Numbered from the stretch's first letter, positions 29,698 through 39,306 are shown. The stretch: 64,000 bases of DNA from Sedimentibacter sp. MB31-C6 (GCF_035934735.1 NZ_CP142396.1:2232001-2296000); one strand, 5' to 3'. The notes: a model not told the origin generated them from the sequence alone. Numbers and translations are program-made.

Positions 29698-31324
29698 AAT
29701 ATTTAACTTTTTTCAAAATTCCAGTATATATATCATCTAAATTTTGTTTATTAATGCTATACATATCAAAAGTTTTAATAATATTATAGTCATTCATACC
29801 TTCAACAAAGGCTCTTTCCTTTTCATCAATAAAATTCAACACATATAGTCTGTTCAATGAATACTTATAAAATATATTATCATATTCTCTTAAATCACTG
29901 TAATTTTGCTTTTCTGTCTTTTCAATCATTAGTAGATTTACGAGTTCAATAACTTTTGAGTTATAATTTAAAGGTACAATTGGATTCATTAAATACCTGT
30001 ACAAAGTCATATCCTTATATAATGAGAAACTATAAATACCAAAACTATAATTTCTAAAATCAGTTGCTTGAGAACTAGGAGCTAAACTCCAATTTATATT
30101 TAATAGAGAAGGAATATTATTGGCTTTTTTCAAGTCGTTATAAACTAAAGTTCTAAGCATATCAGTATTATTATTCTTTATATAATATACATATCTAAAA
30201 AATAATATATTAGCTTTAGCATTATCACTATCTGTTGTAGAATGCCATTTCTCCAAAGCTTCCATATATAAAGATTCTTTAACATCAAATTTACTAATAG
30301 TTGTAAACAACTGCATATATTCTGAGTCATTTAAATCATTTCTAGTAATGATATCTGCTAGAATTTCATTAGAAAATAGATTCTTTTCTTCATCATTGAA
30401 ATTGCCGAAGTTTATCAAATAAAAATTTATTCCCGCTATGTTGTAATATTCATCTGAATGTAATGTATAAAGAGTTTCAATTGCATTTAAATCATACAAA
30501 TGTGCATCTTCAGGAAAAACATAACCTCCAAATGATATAAATTCTAAAGTGTCCTTAGCTTTAATATATTTTTTATCCTGAGTATCAGCTGTATTATAAT
30601 TATAACTACCAAAATAAGAATACATATCCTCGCCTTTTATTGGGAGAAACTCTATTTTAGTTAGATACTTGCTAGAATCACTTGTTTTAATATCGTTGAA
30701 AACCCGTTTTATTAATGCAGCTGACTCCGCTCTTGTTATATTTGTATCACCACGAAAAGTTTCATCTTCGTATCCCATAATTAATCCAGCATTATGCAAC
30801 CTTTTAATTTCGTTATAATATTTATGATTTTCTTTAACATCTTTCAATGGTAGAGGGTTATCATATATTGCATTTTTACAAAATGCTGCAATTAATGCAG
30901 CTGATTCTTCTCTAGTAATTGCTTTGTCAGGATTAAAATTTCCTTCAGGAAAAATATCCTTAAAAGTATAATCTGCGTTGGTTTTTAAATGTTCATACAT
31001 AGATATAACAAAAGTATAAGACCAATGTTTATCTGACATATCATTATATGCCATATTACTTGTGTAAACTTCATTCATCTTATTTTGCTTATAAGCCGTT
31101 TTACATAAGATAGTTATAAACTCAGAACGAGTAATATCTTTTTCAGGTCTAAAAGTGAAATCACCATAACCATTAAAGACCTTTAAGGTATTAGATGAGA
31201 AATTAATATCTTCCTCTGCCCAATGTCCATAAGTATCATAATAAACAGTTTTAGCCAAAGTCGGCTGAATGGATAACACAACAAAAATAATAGTAATTAA
31301 TAATAGCTTGTAAAGTTTTTTCAA
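29696..31324 (-). CDS. Secreted protein with N-terminal S-layer-homology domains
   Basis: A 542-residue surface protein. It starts with a signal peptide (about residues 1-25, ending LAKT). Three SLH repeats follow (about 28-85, 100-155 and 160-215), with GYGDFTFRPEKDITRSEF and MGYEDETFRGDTNITRAES as the typical turns. They anchor proteins to secondary cell-wall polymers. The remaining 320 residues are not recognised. The start is TTG at 31324, spaced from AGGTGG. Downstream of it on the same strand is nothing; upstream lies a DNA methyltransferase gene 17 bases away, so the two may be co-transcribed. Confidence 0.88.
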   Translation of the reverse strand: MKKLYKLLLITIIFVVLSIQPTLAKTVYYDTYGHWAEEDINFSSNTLKVFNGYGDFTFRPEKDITRSEFITILCKTAYKQNKMNEVYTSNMAYNDMSDKHWSYTFVISMYEHLKTNADYTFKDIFPEGNFNPDKAITREESAALIAAFCKNAIYDNPLPLKDVKENHKYYNEIKRLHNAGLIMGYEDETFRGDTNITRAESAALIKRVFNDIKTSDSSKYLTKIEFLPIKGEDMYSYFGSYNYNTADTQDKKYIKAKDTLEFISFGGYVFPEDAHLYDLNAIETLYTLHSDEYYNIAGINFYLINFGNFNDEEKNLFSNEILADIITRNDLNDSEYMQLFTTISKFDVKESLYMEALEKWHSTTDSDNAKANILFFRYVYYIKNNNTDMLRTLVYNDLKKANNIPSLLNINWSLAPSSQATDFRNYSFGIYSFSLYKDMTLYRYLMNPIVPLNYNSKVIELVNLLMIEKTEKQNYSDLREYDNIFYKYSLNRLYVLNFIDEKERAFVEGMNDYNIIKTFDMYSINKQNLDDIYTGILKKVKY

Positions 31325-31341
31325 TTTGCGTCACCACCTAC

Positions 31342-33207
31342 TTATATATATTTGTTTATTATTGTATTTACCTCCTCTTCGGTTATATTAAACACCTTTT
31401 TTAAGTAAATATCAATACTAATTTTTCCTAAATTAGAGATATTATTTCTAATATTGTCAGGAGGTATATAAATTTTAACATTATTTAACTTATTGGGATA
31501 ATATTCATACAATTCTTTCCCTACTTTTTTTGATAAACACTTAAAATAAAATTCAAAAACGCTAGAATTTAAATATTCAAGTAAGTATTTGAATGATATA
31601 TCATCATTAACTTCATTTATTAAATAAACATCAGCACTGCAAAAATATCCATCCTTATCAAAATAAAATCTATTACTTCTTGATTTATATGGAAAAATGA
31701 TTTTTGGCTTTTCAAAGTCAGAATGATTTCGGCCCCATTGAAGTTCATACCACTTACGTAATCCACTCATGCATTCCCGCCTAGTCATTAGCCTTTCCTT
31801 ATGGGGTGCTAAATATTTCAATGTATTAGGAAAATCTTTTTCATTTTCAATCAAATTAGTGTAAATTAAATACTTGTTATTATATGTTACTTTAGATTTT
31901 GTGATATTACTATTTTTGACCCATTTTTTTAAGAGATATTTTTCTAATTTATGTTTTTCGATTGTCTCCTCATCTACTATAAAAGCTTTATCAAAACCAG
32001 TTATTATACCTTGCTTAATATTACAAATATCTCTGATGTAAGCATTACCAATACTTTCTATGCGATTAAAAAGCTCTTCCTCTATTGATTCTAAAATAAT
32101 CCAACCATGACTTTTTAGCTTGTCCTGATTATAATTGAATTTTTTTTCAATATTATCTCTATTATATTTGACGTAATAAAACTCATTTTTGTTCATGACA
32201 ATATTTGACAATGTAATAACTGCTGGGCTAACCATAACATTTTTGAAAATTCTAATACCACTATAATCAACGATAGATAAAATCGAATAATTATTTTTTA
32301 TAAAGTATCTTAGCTTATCAGCGTACATAGCTTCCATGAAATAACGAGATGTTATAAATGATAATACACCATCATTCTTGAGATAATCTTTACATTTCAT
32401 AAAAAAACAATAAGAAATATCTGATTTATCGTAAAAAACCTCTTTAAACATATTCCTAAGTATAGCCCTATATTCTTTATCAGTGTTCTTATGACCAATA
32501 TAAGGTGGATTTCCTATAATTATATCATAATTATTTATTTCATATATTTCAATTAAAAAATCTTTTTTTACAATGTTGAATTTTACATTAGTAGAATTAC
32601 ATATAAATAATATGCCTATTTTTGTTAGAAATATTGAAAATTCGTCAATATCCACGCCATGTAACATATTTTCAATTATATATTTATCATTAAAATTTGA
32701 ACGTTCTTTTATCAATTTAAAGGCTTCTATTAAAAAATAACCACCTCCACAAGAAGGATCTAAAATTTTAGTATCCTTATTTATGGTTTTTATGTTAAAT
32801 ACATTATTAAGCATTTTAATAACAATATATTTAGGGGTATATACTTGTCCTAATAATTTCTTTTCCTTAGAGGTTAAAAGAGATTCATAGAGACTTGCAG
32901 GAGAAAAATCATTTATAAATATGTAATCTTTGTTTTCTTTTATTAATATATAAATTCTTTCTTCAATATATGATTCATTAAGATTATATTTATCATACAT
33001 ATCAAATATACCCATACTACTGTTGTTCAAAACATATTTAGATAATAAATCAGATAGATTTTCCTCCAATATACTAATACCATTTAATTTGCATGCATAC
33101 ATTACTTTCGAAACAAAAAAAATAATATATTTCACATTATATATATAATCAGAATTGTCAATATTTTTAATTATTTTAATTAAATCTTTAATAAATTTTT
33201 TATTCAT
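31342..33207 (-). CDS. Solitary DNA adenine methyltransferase, CamA-like
   Basis: An N6-adenine DNA methyltransferase of 621 residues. Motif I is ILDPSCGGGYFLIEAF and the catalytic motif IV is NPPY (233-236) within NPPYIGHKN. The C-terminal half is a TaqI-like target-recognition region with RRECMSGLRKWYELQWGR and SADVY. From memory this block closely matches CamA of Clostridioides difficile, the solitary CAAAAA methyltransferase that influences sporulation. That match needs an alignment. No restriction endonuclease gene is adjacent. The ATG at 33207 is used because AAGGGG lies just upstream. Recognition sequence is unknown. Confidence 0.85.
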   Translation of the reverse strand: MNKKFIKDLIKIIKNIDNSDYIYNVKYIIFFVSKVMYACKLNGISILEENLSDLLSKYVLNNSSMGIFDMYDKYNLNESYIEERIYILIKENKDYIFINDFSPASLYESLLTSKEKKLLGQVYTPKYIVIKMLNNVFNIKTINKDTKILDPSCGGGYFLIEAFKLIKERSNFNDKYIIENMLHGVDIDEFSIFLTKIGILFICNSTNVKFNIVKKDFLIEIYEINNYDIIIGNPPYIGHKNTDKEYRAILRNMFKEVFYDKSDISYCFFMKCKDYLKNDGVLSFITSRYFMEAMYADKLRYFIKNNYSILSIVDYSGIRIFKNVMVSPAVITLSNIVMNKNEFYYVKYNRDNIEKKFNYNQDKLKSHGWIILESIEEELFNRIESIGNAYIRDICNIKQGIITGFDKAFIVDEETIEKHKLEKYLLKKWVKNSNITKSKVTYNNKYLIYTNLIENEKDFPNTLKYLAPHKERLMTRRECMSGLRKWYELQWGRNHSDFEKPKIIFPYKSRSNRFYFDKDGYFCSADVYLINEVNDDISFKYLLEYLNSSVFEFYFKCLSKKVGKELYEYYPNKLNNVKIYIPPDNIRNNISNLGKISIDIYLKKVFNITEEEVNTIINKYI

Positions 33208-33357
33208 AAAACCCCTTGCAGATAGCATATTTGCATAATTTTAATTTATGTATTAAATTACATTCATTATCAATATAATATCATGTACAAAAAAATATAT
33301 CAATACATTTAGGCTGTTAATGCTATATAGTATTAGGACCATATAGGAGGTGATAAG

Positions 33358-33585
33358 ATGGCAATTATATCTAATCAGGCAGACTCTAAATTTAAAATGG
33401 TATTAAATGGCGGACTTGATGAAAACAACAAGGAAATAGTTAAAAGCAAGACATTTTCAAATGTTAAGTCAACTGTTACCAACGAAGATTTATACAATTT
33501 AGGTGTATCAATATCAGATCTTCAAACTTATGAATTAACAAATATAGTAAGATTAGAAGAATATGAATTAATTAATGAAGAATAA
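33358..33585 (+). CDS. DUF1659 family small protein
   Basis: A 75-residue protein with the DUF1659 pattern (FKMVLNGGLDENNKEIVKSKTFSNVK). Function is unknown. It is followed 34 bases later by a DUF2922 gene, the usual Firmicute pairing. AGGAGGTGATAAG is a strong ribosome site. Confidence 0.85.
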   Translation: MAIISNQADSKFKMVLNGGLDENNKEIVKSKTFSNVKSTVTNEDLYNLGVSISDLQTYELTNIVRLEEYELINEE

Positions 33586-33619
33586 AGATATAGAATTACA
33601 AGTATAAAGGGGTGATAAT

Positions 33620-33832
33620 ATGGCTAAAAAATTAGTAATGTCCTTTCTTACAGCAGAAGGTACAACCTCATCTATGACCATTGATGAACCAAAAGAAGAT
33701 TTGACTGAATTAGAAGTAAGAGCAGTGATGGAAACAATTATAAGTCAAAATGTTTTCAATACAAGCAAAGGCGATTTAACAGAAATAAAAACAGCAAACA
33801 TCGTATCAACATCCACTGAAAATTTAATATAA
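33620..33832 (+). CDS. DUF2922 family small protein
   Basis: A 70-residue protein with the DUF2922 pattern (LVMSFLTAEGTTSSMTIDEPKEDLTE). Function is unknown. In many Firmicutes a tiny YvrJ gene follows this pair; here dispersed repeats follow instead and no YvrJ was found nearby. Confidence 0.85.
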   Translation: MAKKLVMSFLTAEGTTSSMTIDEPKEDLTELEVRAVMETIISQNVFNTSKGDLTEIKTANIVSTSTENLI

Positions 33833-33891
33833 CAAAGAATAATTTTATGATATAATCAATATAAACAATGCAAACAACGCAATCACCACGC

Positions 33892-34040
33892 GTAGGGGAC
33901 GCATTGCATGCGTCCCGCGGTTTGCATACAATGCAAATAATGCAATCACGCGACGGGCGGATACATTTCAAACGATTCAATCACTACGCGTAGGGGACGC
34001 ATTGTATGCGTCCCGCGGTTTGCATACAATGCAAACATAC
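33892..34040 (+). repeat. Two dispersed two-hairpin repeats
   Basis: Copies start at 33892 and 33990 (period 98). The first shows GCATGC and the second GTATGC in the centre of hairpin 1. Both carry the GGTTTGCATACAATGCAAA second hairpin, and the flanks share AATCACTACGCG-like sequence. They fill the gap before dsdA, and a decayed fragment continues to about 34080. Confidence 0.9.
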
Positions 34041-34108
34041 ATTGATATCGTGAAACTATAGGGCGTATATAATGCAAAGCTACAAAAAAATATAGAAAGG
34101 GAAATCCC

Positions 34109-35437
34109 ATGATAAACAAAAACGAAATTATTAAAAATAATGAATTTCTAAAAAGCGTTGTAAATTTAAACGAAACATTATGGCTTAATACAAAACTCAA
34201 AACTTACAACGAAGCAAGCAAAAATGTAAACATTGATATTGCGGCAATTGACGATGCAGAACTTAGACTAAAAAAATTTGCATCATTAATAGAAATACTA
34301 TTCCCTGAAACAAAACCTTCACATGGCATAATTGAATCACCACTAAAAGAAATTGAAAAAATGAAAAATAAACTTCAAAATTCCTATAACATACAAATTT
34401 CAGGAAAACTATTGTTAAAAATGGATAGTCATTTAGCAATAGCTGGTTCTGTAAAGGCACGAGGTGGAATTTATGAAGTATTGAAGTATGCTGAATCACT
34501 AGTTATAAAAAACAACATGCTAACAGAAGATGATGATTATTCAATTCTTGCGGAACAAAAATATAGAGATTTCTTTAATCAATATACAATACAAGTTGGA
34601 TCAACGGGTAATTTAGGATTAAGTATAGGAATAACATCAGCAGCACTAGGATTTAAAGTTATAGTTCATATGTCTTCAGATGCTAAACAATGGAAAAAAA
34701 GTTTATTGCGTTCAAAAGGAGCGACAGTAGTAGAATACGACAGTGACTTTTCTAAAGCTGTAGAAGAAGGAAGAAAACTTTCAGATATGGATGAGATGAG
34801 TTATTTTGTTGATGATGAAAATTCTAGGAATTTATTCTTAGGCTATAGTGTAGCAGCAAGACGTTTAAAGAAACAATTGATAGATTTAAATGTTACGGTA
34901 GATAAAGAACATCCATTAATTGTATATTTACCATGTGGAGTTGGAGGAGCACCAGGAGGGATAACATATGGATTAAAATCAGTTTACAAAGATAATATAC
35001 ATTGCTTTTTTGTAGAACCAACCCATGCTCCATCAATGCTAATTGGAATGGCAACAGGACTTCATAACGAAATAAGCGTACAAGATTTAGGCATAGATGG
35101 AAAAACTCATGCAGATGGACTGGCAGTAGGAAGACCTTCCAAGTTAGTTGGTAAAATAATGGATTATATACTAAGTGGTATATTTACAATAGATGATAAT
35201 AAGTTATATAATAATATGCGTTTATTACATGAAACAGAAGGAATAGATATTGAGCCTTCATCATGCGCAGCATTTGCAGGACCAATATTATTAGAATCGT
35301 CAAAAGAAGGAATACAATATATTAAAGAAAACAATTTAGAAGATAAAATGACCAATGCAACTCATATTGCATGGGCAACAGGAGGATTACTAGTACCAGA
35401 AGAAATAAACAACCAGTTCCTATCAACATATCTGTAG
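34109..35437 (+). CDS. dsdA: D-serine ammonia-lyase (D-serine dehydratase)
   Basis: This PLP enzyme converts D-serine (and D-threonine) to the 2-oxoacid and ammonia. The PLP lysine is K116 in AGSVKARGGIYEVL, and the phosphate-binding region is VGSTGNLGLSIG near residue 165. At 442 residues the length equals that of the E. coli enzyme. The C-terminal WATGGLLVPEE is conserved. The stop TAG is the start of a dispersed GTAGGG repeat. RBS GAAAGGG precedes the ATG. Confidence 0.95.
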   Translation: MINKNEIIKNNEFLKSVVNLNETLWLNTKLKTYNEASKNVNIDIAAIDDAELRLKKFASLIEILFPETKPSHGIIESPLKEIEKMKNKLQNSYNIQISGKLLLKMDSHLAIAGSVKARGGIYEVLKYAESLVIKNNMLTEDDDYSILAEQKYRDFFNQYTIQVGSTGNLGLSIGITSAALGFKVIVHMSSDAKQWKKSLLRSKGATVVEYDSDFSKAVEEGRKLSDMDEMSYFVDDENSRNLFLGYSVAARRLKKQLIDLNVTVDKEHPLIVYLPCGVGGAPGGITYGLKSVYKDNIHCFFVEPTHAPSMLIGMATGLHNEISVQDLGIDGKTHADGLAVGRPSKLVGKIMDYILSGIFTIDDNKLYNNMRLLHETEGIDIEPSSCAAFAGPILLESSKEGIQYIKENNLEDKMTNATHIAWATGGLLVPEEINNQFLSTYL

Positions 35438-35484
35438 GGGACGCATTGAATGCGTCCCGTGGTTTGCATATAATGCAAACCTAC
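35434..35484. repeat. 51-bp repeat providing stop codons for two convergent genes
   Basis: The element runs from GTAGGGG to AAACCTAC. Its left TAG (35435-35437) ends dsdA. On the minus strand the TAG of its right end (35483-35481) ends hisS. Thus the whole intergenic region is the repeat itself, and its two hairpins are the only possible terminator between the genes. Confidence 0.92.
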
Positions 35485-36728
35485 ATGCTTTTTAATTCGG
35501 TTTCAGCTCCTGCGAAGATAGCGAATTTGTTGTATCCGTATTCTTCAAATGTATTTAGTTGCTTTCCTAGTTTTTTTGCTTTTTCATATGTAGAAACAGT
35601 ATAATTTTGACTTCTTAATTCATCTGCTTTTTTTATAACTTCAATATAATTGTCTGATTTATCATAAATTAAAACAACTTTTTCTAAATTAGGAACGCTG
35701 AAATTTTCTTCTATTAATTGATTAACAAGTCTTTCAAAGCCAATAGAAAAGCCTATTGCTGGTATTTTTTGACCTATGAAATTACCTATCATTTCATCAT
35801 ATCTTCCACCACCTGCTATAGAATATCCCAGACTCTTATAAGCAATTTCAAATATAGAACCAGTGTAATAACCCATTCCTCTTATTAGAGTAAAATCAAA
35901 TTCAATATCGTAATTTCCTTTGGCATAAGCTCTAACATCATCTAAAATACCTTTAACATCATTTATAACATTTTCTGACACTCCATAGTCATTAAGACAT
36001 TCAGTACCTTTTTCATTTATATTATTAAGAGCTTTCATTAATTTGTCAATACTATCATTGTTATATTCCTTTTCAATAAGCTCTTTTTCAACTCCTGATA
36101 TTCCAATTTTATCAAGTTTATCTACAACGATACATACACCTTCAAATTCTTCTTCGTTGAAACCACAGTCTAAAATTACAGCTTTTAAAACTCTTCTATC
36201 ATTAAATCTAACAACAAAATCAGTAACATTTAAAGCAGTTAAAGCTTTTGCAGTGGTAGTTATTAATTCTAGTTCAGCAGCTTTTGTGTCATCTCCAATT
36301 ATGTCAATATCGCACTGTTTGAAGCTTCTGTATCTTCCTTTTTGAGCTCGCTCTGCTCTAAACACATTTCCTACTTGTAGTGCTTTGAAAACTGATGGGA
36401 GTTTAGAGCGATTGTTACAGTAAAAACGACTTAATGGAACAGTCAAATCATATCTTAAGCCTAAATCAGCTAAATTATCTTCAGTTAAGTTTTCATCTGA
36501 AAGATTTAATTTTTCCCCTCTTTTTAATATTTTAAATATTAACTTTAAATTTTCTCCGCCTTTACTGCCAATTAAATTATCTATATTTTCAACTACTGGT
36601 GTTTCAATTAGCTCAAAGCCACTTTGTTTGTAAGTATTTACAATAACATTTTCAACATAATCTCTTATTTCCTTTTCTTTTGGCGTAAAATCTCGCATAC
36701 CCTTAGCAGGGTTTAAATTTACTTTCAT
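35481..36728 (-). CDS. hisS: Histidyl-tRNA synthetase, eukaryote/archaea-like motif type
   Basis: A class II synthetase of 415 residues with the C-terminal anticodon domain. Motif 2 region reads FRAERAQKGRYRSFKQCDID. The segment LRYDLTVPLSRF resembles eukaryotic and archaeal enzymes (RYDLTVPFARY), unlike the LRPEGTA of typical bacterial HisRS. The HisA motif reads RGMGYYTG, with G where D is usual. The anticodon domain argues against HisZ. This could be a second HisRS copy. The ATG at 36728 follows AAGGAGG. The stop codon lies in a dispersed repeat. Two Gate-domain genes lie upstream in the same operon. Confidence 0.85.
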   Translation of the reverse strand: MKVNLNPAKGMRDFTPKEKEIRDYVENVIVNTYKQSGFELIETPVVENIDNLIGSKGGENLKLIFKILKRGEKLNLSDENLTEDNLADLGLRYDLTVPLSRFYCNNRSKLPSVFKALQVGNVFRAERAQKGRYRSFKQCDIDIIGDDTKAAELELITTTAKALTALNVTDFVVRFNDRRVLKAVILDCGFNEEEFEGVCIVVDKLDKIGISGVEKELIEKEYNNDSIDKLMKALNNINEKGTECLNDYGVSENVINDVKGILDDVRAYAKGNYDIEFDFTLIRGMGYYTGSIFEIAYKSLGYSIAGGGRYDEMIGNFIGQKIPAIGFSIGFERLVNQLIEENFSVPNLEKVVLIYDKSDNYIEVIKKADELRSQNYTVSTYEKAKKLGKQLNTFEEYGYNKFAIFAGAETELKSM

Positions 36729-36741
36729 TTTTTCCTCCTTT

Positions 36742-37209
36742 TTAATGAATTTCAATTTCTGTGTTGTTTGACAAATCGTTATCTTGTTTTATAACCCTTG
36801 ATAATATAAGCACTGTTAATAAACCAGCAAACACCCTAGAACCTAAAACTATAAATAAATTTGCTCCTATTGCAGCAAATATAAAGGTATCTTCAATTAC
36901 AGCATGACAAAGAGATAAAAACATGCAAATAAGAAAAACACTCCTTTTATCTAAGTTGTAGTCTTTAGTACTTTGTATAATTGTACCTGCCCCAAAAAGC
37001 AAACCAAAAACAATACCAACTAAAAGAGAAATACCTGAATTTTCACTAATAGTAAAAAAATTTGTCACAGGTTTTATTGCTTTAGAAATCTTGTCAATGA
37101 TTTTTAAATCTTTAAATATTTCCATTATTATCATTAATGGAAATATTACCTTTGTAATTCCCCATACAAAGGATAATAAATCTAATAGTAAATTAATTAT
37201 AATATCCAT
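36742..37209 (-). CDS. Gate (nucleoside recognition) domain membrane protein, second of pair
   Basis: A 155-residue membrane protein with about four helices and the Gate-domain pattern (FGLLFGAGTIIQSTKDY, LSLCHAVIEDTFIFAAIGAN). The ATG at 37209 lies four bases after the stop of its partner, with GGGTGATAAT as ribosome site. Such pairs resemble spore-maturation SpmA/SpmB and YjiG/YjiH, but the function is unknown. It is followed by hisS, 13 bases away. Confidence 0.8.
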   Translation of the reverse strand: MDIIINLLLDLLSFVWGITKVIFPLMIIMEIFKDLKIIDKISKAIKPVTNFFTISENSGISLLVGIVFGLLFGAGTIIQSTKDYNLDKRSVFLICMFLSLCHAVIEDTFIFAAIGANLFIVLGSRVFAGLLTVLILSRVIKQDNDLSNNTEIEIH

Positions 37210-37213
37210 ATTA

Positions 37214-37636
37214 TCACCCAAATATCCTAGAATATAAAAAACCAAACAATAAAGAAAAGAATAGCCTTAGAGCCATACTTGCAGTTCCATTAACCCCTAA
37301 TTTTTTGACTACTGCCGTCTCTGCAATCAAATTATGAGAAATAGAAACCATAATAGCGATAGTCGTAGTTTGTACTGCATTTAATTCTATAGCAGCTAAA
37401 GTTCCTAAAGCTCCATATATGCCTGTAAAAATACCTACAATTAGAGTTAATGACGTTTCTCCAGGAAGACCGAATACTGCCATAACTGGACTAAAAATAT
37501 CTGCTATAATATTTAACAGGCCTGATAATGATAAAAGCTGAACTCCAATATATATAGGAACCATAAGCTTTAGAAGGTCTATTAGGGTTTTTAATCCATT
37601 GTTAAAACCACGCTTAAAAGTGTCAATAGTAATCAT
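37214..37636 (-). CDS. Gate (nucleoside recognition) domain membrane protein, first of pair
   Basis: A 140-residue membrane protein with the complementary Gate pattern (TSLTLIVGIFTGIYGALGTLAAI, VSISHNLIAETAVVKKLG). It is first in the operon with a second Gate protein and hisS. The pair probably forms one membrane complex. RBS GGAGGAAAT precedes the ATG. Confidence 0.8.
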   Translation of the reverse strand: MITIDTFKRGFNNGLKTLIDLLKLMVPIYIGVQLLSLSGLLNIIADIFSPVMAVFGLPGETSLTLIVGIFTGIYGALGTLAAIELNAVQTTTIAIMVSISHNLIAETAVVKKLGVNGTASMALRLFFSLLFGFLYSRIFG

Positions 37637-37715
37637 ATAATTTCCTCCATCTAATAAAAATTATTATAGCATAGTAAATACGTTCAAACAATGATAATTT
37701 CAAAATATTTGTCAA

Positions 37716-37744
37716 TTGACACACTATGTTAAGTTTGATAGAAT
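37716..37744 (+). promoter_or_regulatory. Sigma-A promoter of the GH26-like gene
   Basis: TTGACA (37716-37721), 17-base spacer, TAGAAT (37739-37744). It lies within an apparent upstream extension of the gene's frame, which supports the later ATG at 37786. Confidence 0.75.
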
Positions 37745-37785
37745 TGAAAAGCAAATATAAAAAAAATAAAGGAGAACTTTACCTG

Positions 37786-39306
37786 ATGAAATTCAAAAAC
37801 ATAATAATTATGAGTGCAATCATATATTTATTCACAATCTTCAATGTAGCTTTTGCTAGTGAAACCAATGTAAGCACAATGATGGAATTCTATTCTTCTA
37901 GTCATAATAAATATACAAACAATCCCTACGGATATGAAATAATATTACCAAATAATTTAAAGTTAAATGAAGATATTGTAAGCGTAAAAAGTAGATTTGA
38001 ATCAGATGATTTAGTAGTTGAAATTCTTTATGATAATTTTTACAATACTCTTGATTCAACAACAACTTACAATAGTTATGGTAACAAAGGCATTGAAAGG
38101 AATGAAGAATTTCAAATAACAGATGAATATAACCATAACTTTAATGGAATATATGGACATATTGTACTTTATGAACGTCGTAAACTTAAAAATGAAGAAT
38201 CTGATAGAAACTATTATGCAACAATTTCCTTTTCAAGAACGTCTAAAGAAGTAGTAACTATTTTTATGAAGTCTTCACAACCTTTATACATAGAATATAT
38301 TATGCAAAACTTTAAATTTATTGAAAAGTCTGGACAGTTAAAGTCTGATGTAGTATTCGAACCTGTTAAAAAGAATTTTGATAAAAAAACCCAAGAATTT
38401 TATGATAAGTACTTTGCAAATAATGAAAAAGTTGACTTTGGAATATTTGAACCTACATTTCCAACATACGCATATAGATTACAACAATTAGAAGGGATAT
38501 TTGATTATAATTTTCCGGTTGTTCTTTTATATAATACATTTTCATTGCCATACAAAACTGATTATATGAATAAAGCCAAAGAATTAGGAAAAGTAGTTGA
38601 ATATACTTTATATACTACTGATATAGTAGATGGAAAAGAGAAAGATATAACTTTGGACATTATAGAAGGGAAATACGATGAATATTTGGAGCAATTGGCT
38701 CAAAGTTTCAATGCCCACGATTTTCCTGTTCTATTTAGATTAAACAATGAAATGAATGGGGCATGGGTTTTATATTCCTCATATTTGGTAGGTAAGGATA
38801 CGGATTTATATATAGAATGTTGGAGATATATTTATGACAAATTTCAAGATTATGGTGTGGATAATTTGATATTCGTGTGGAATCCTAACGAACTTTCGTT
38901 TCCAAATTTCGCATATAATAACTATCTATCTTATTACCCAGGAAATAAGTATGTTGATATTGTTGGATTAACAGCATATAATACTGGAAACTACTACTAT
39001 GGCGAAAAATGGAGAAGTTTTTCAGAAGCATATGATCACTTTTACTTTGATTATGCTGCTCGGTTCAAACATCCTATGATGATAACAGAATACAGCAGTT
39101 CATCTACAGGAGGCAACAAAACTGAGTGGTTTAAAGATATGTTTAATACTATTAATAAGTATGATAGAATTAAACTTGCAGTTTTATGGAACGGACAAGA
39201 TTACGATACATCAAAACCAAATAAAACAGTTTCTAGAAATTATAGACTAGATTTAGACGAGTCAGTTATACAAGTAATTAAGGAAGGATTACAAAAATAT
39301 AAATAA
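37786..39306 (+). CDS. Secreted GH26-like glycoside hydrolase
   Basis: A 506-residue secreted protein with an N-terminal signal peptide (ending VAFAS). An unassigned domain of about 180 residues follows, then a GH26-type (beta-mannanase clan A) domain. The acid/base glutamate is E322 in RLNNEMNG and the nucleophile is E435 in MITEYSSSS. WNPNELSFPNF and GLTAYNTGNY are also typical. The substrate could be a mannan or a beta-1,3/1,4 polysaccharide, perhaps the cell's own envelope polymer. The start is chosen from AAAGGAG and the promoter position. Confidence 0.85.
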   Translation: MKFKNIIIMSAIIYLFTIFNVAFASETNVSTMMEFYSSSHNKYTNNPYGYEIILPNNLKLNEDIVSVKSRFESDDLVVEILYDNFYNTLDSTTTYNSYGNKGIERNEEFQITDEYNHNFNGIYGHIVLYERRKLKNEESDRNYYATISFSRTSKEVVTIFMKSSQPLYIEYIMQNFKFIEKSGQLKSDVVFEPVKKNFDKKTQEFYDKYFANNEKVDFGIFEPTFPTYAYRLQQLEGIFDYNFPVVLLYNTFSLPYKTDYMNKAKELGKVVEYTLYTTDIVDGKEKDITLDIIEGKYDEYLEQLAQSFNAHDFPVLFRLNNEMNGAWVLYSSYLVGKDTDLYIECWRYIYDKFQDYGVDNLIFVWNPNELSFPNFAYNNYLSYYPGNKYVDIVGLTAYNTGNYYYGEKWRSFSEAYDHFYFDYAARFKHPMMITEYSSSSTGGNKTEWFKDMFNTINKYDRIKLAVLWNGQDYDTSKPNKTVSRNYRLDLDESVIQVIKEGLQKYK

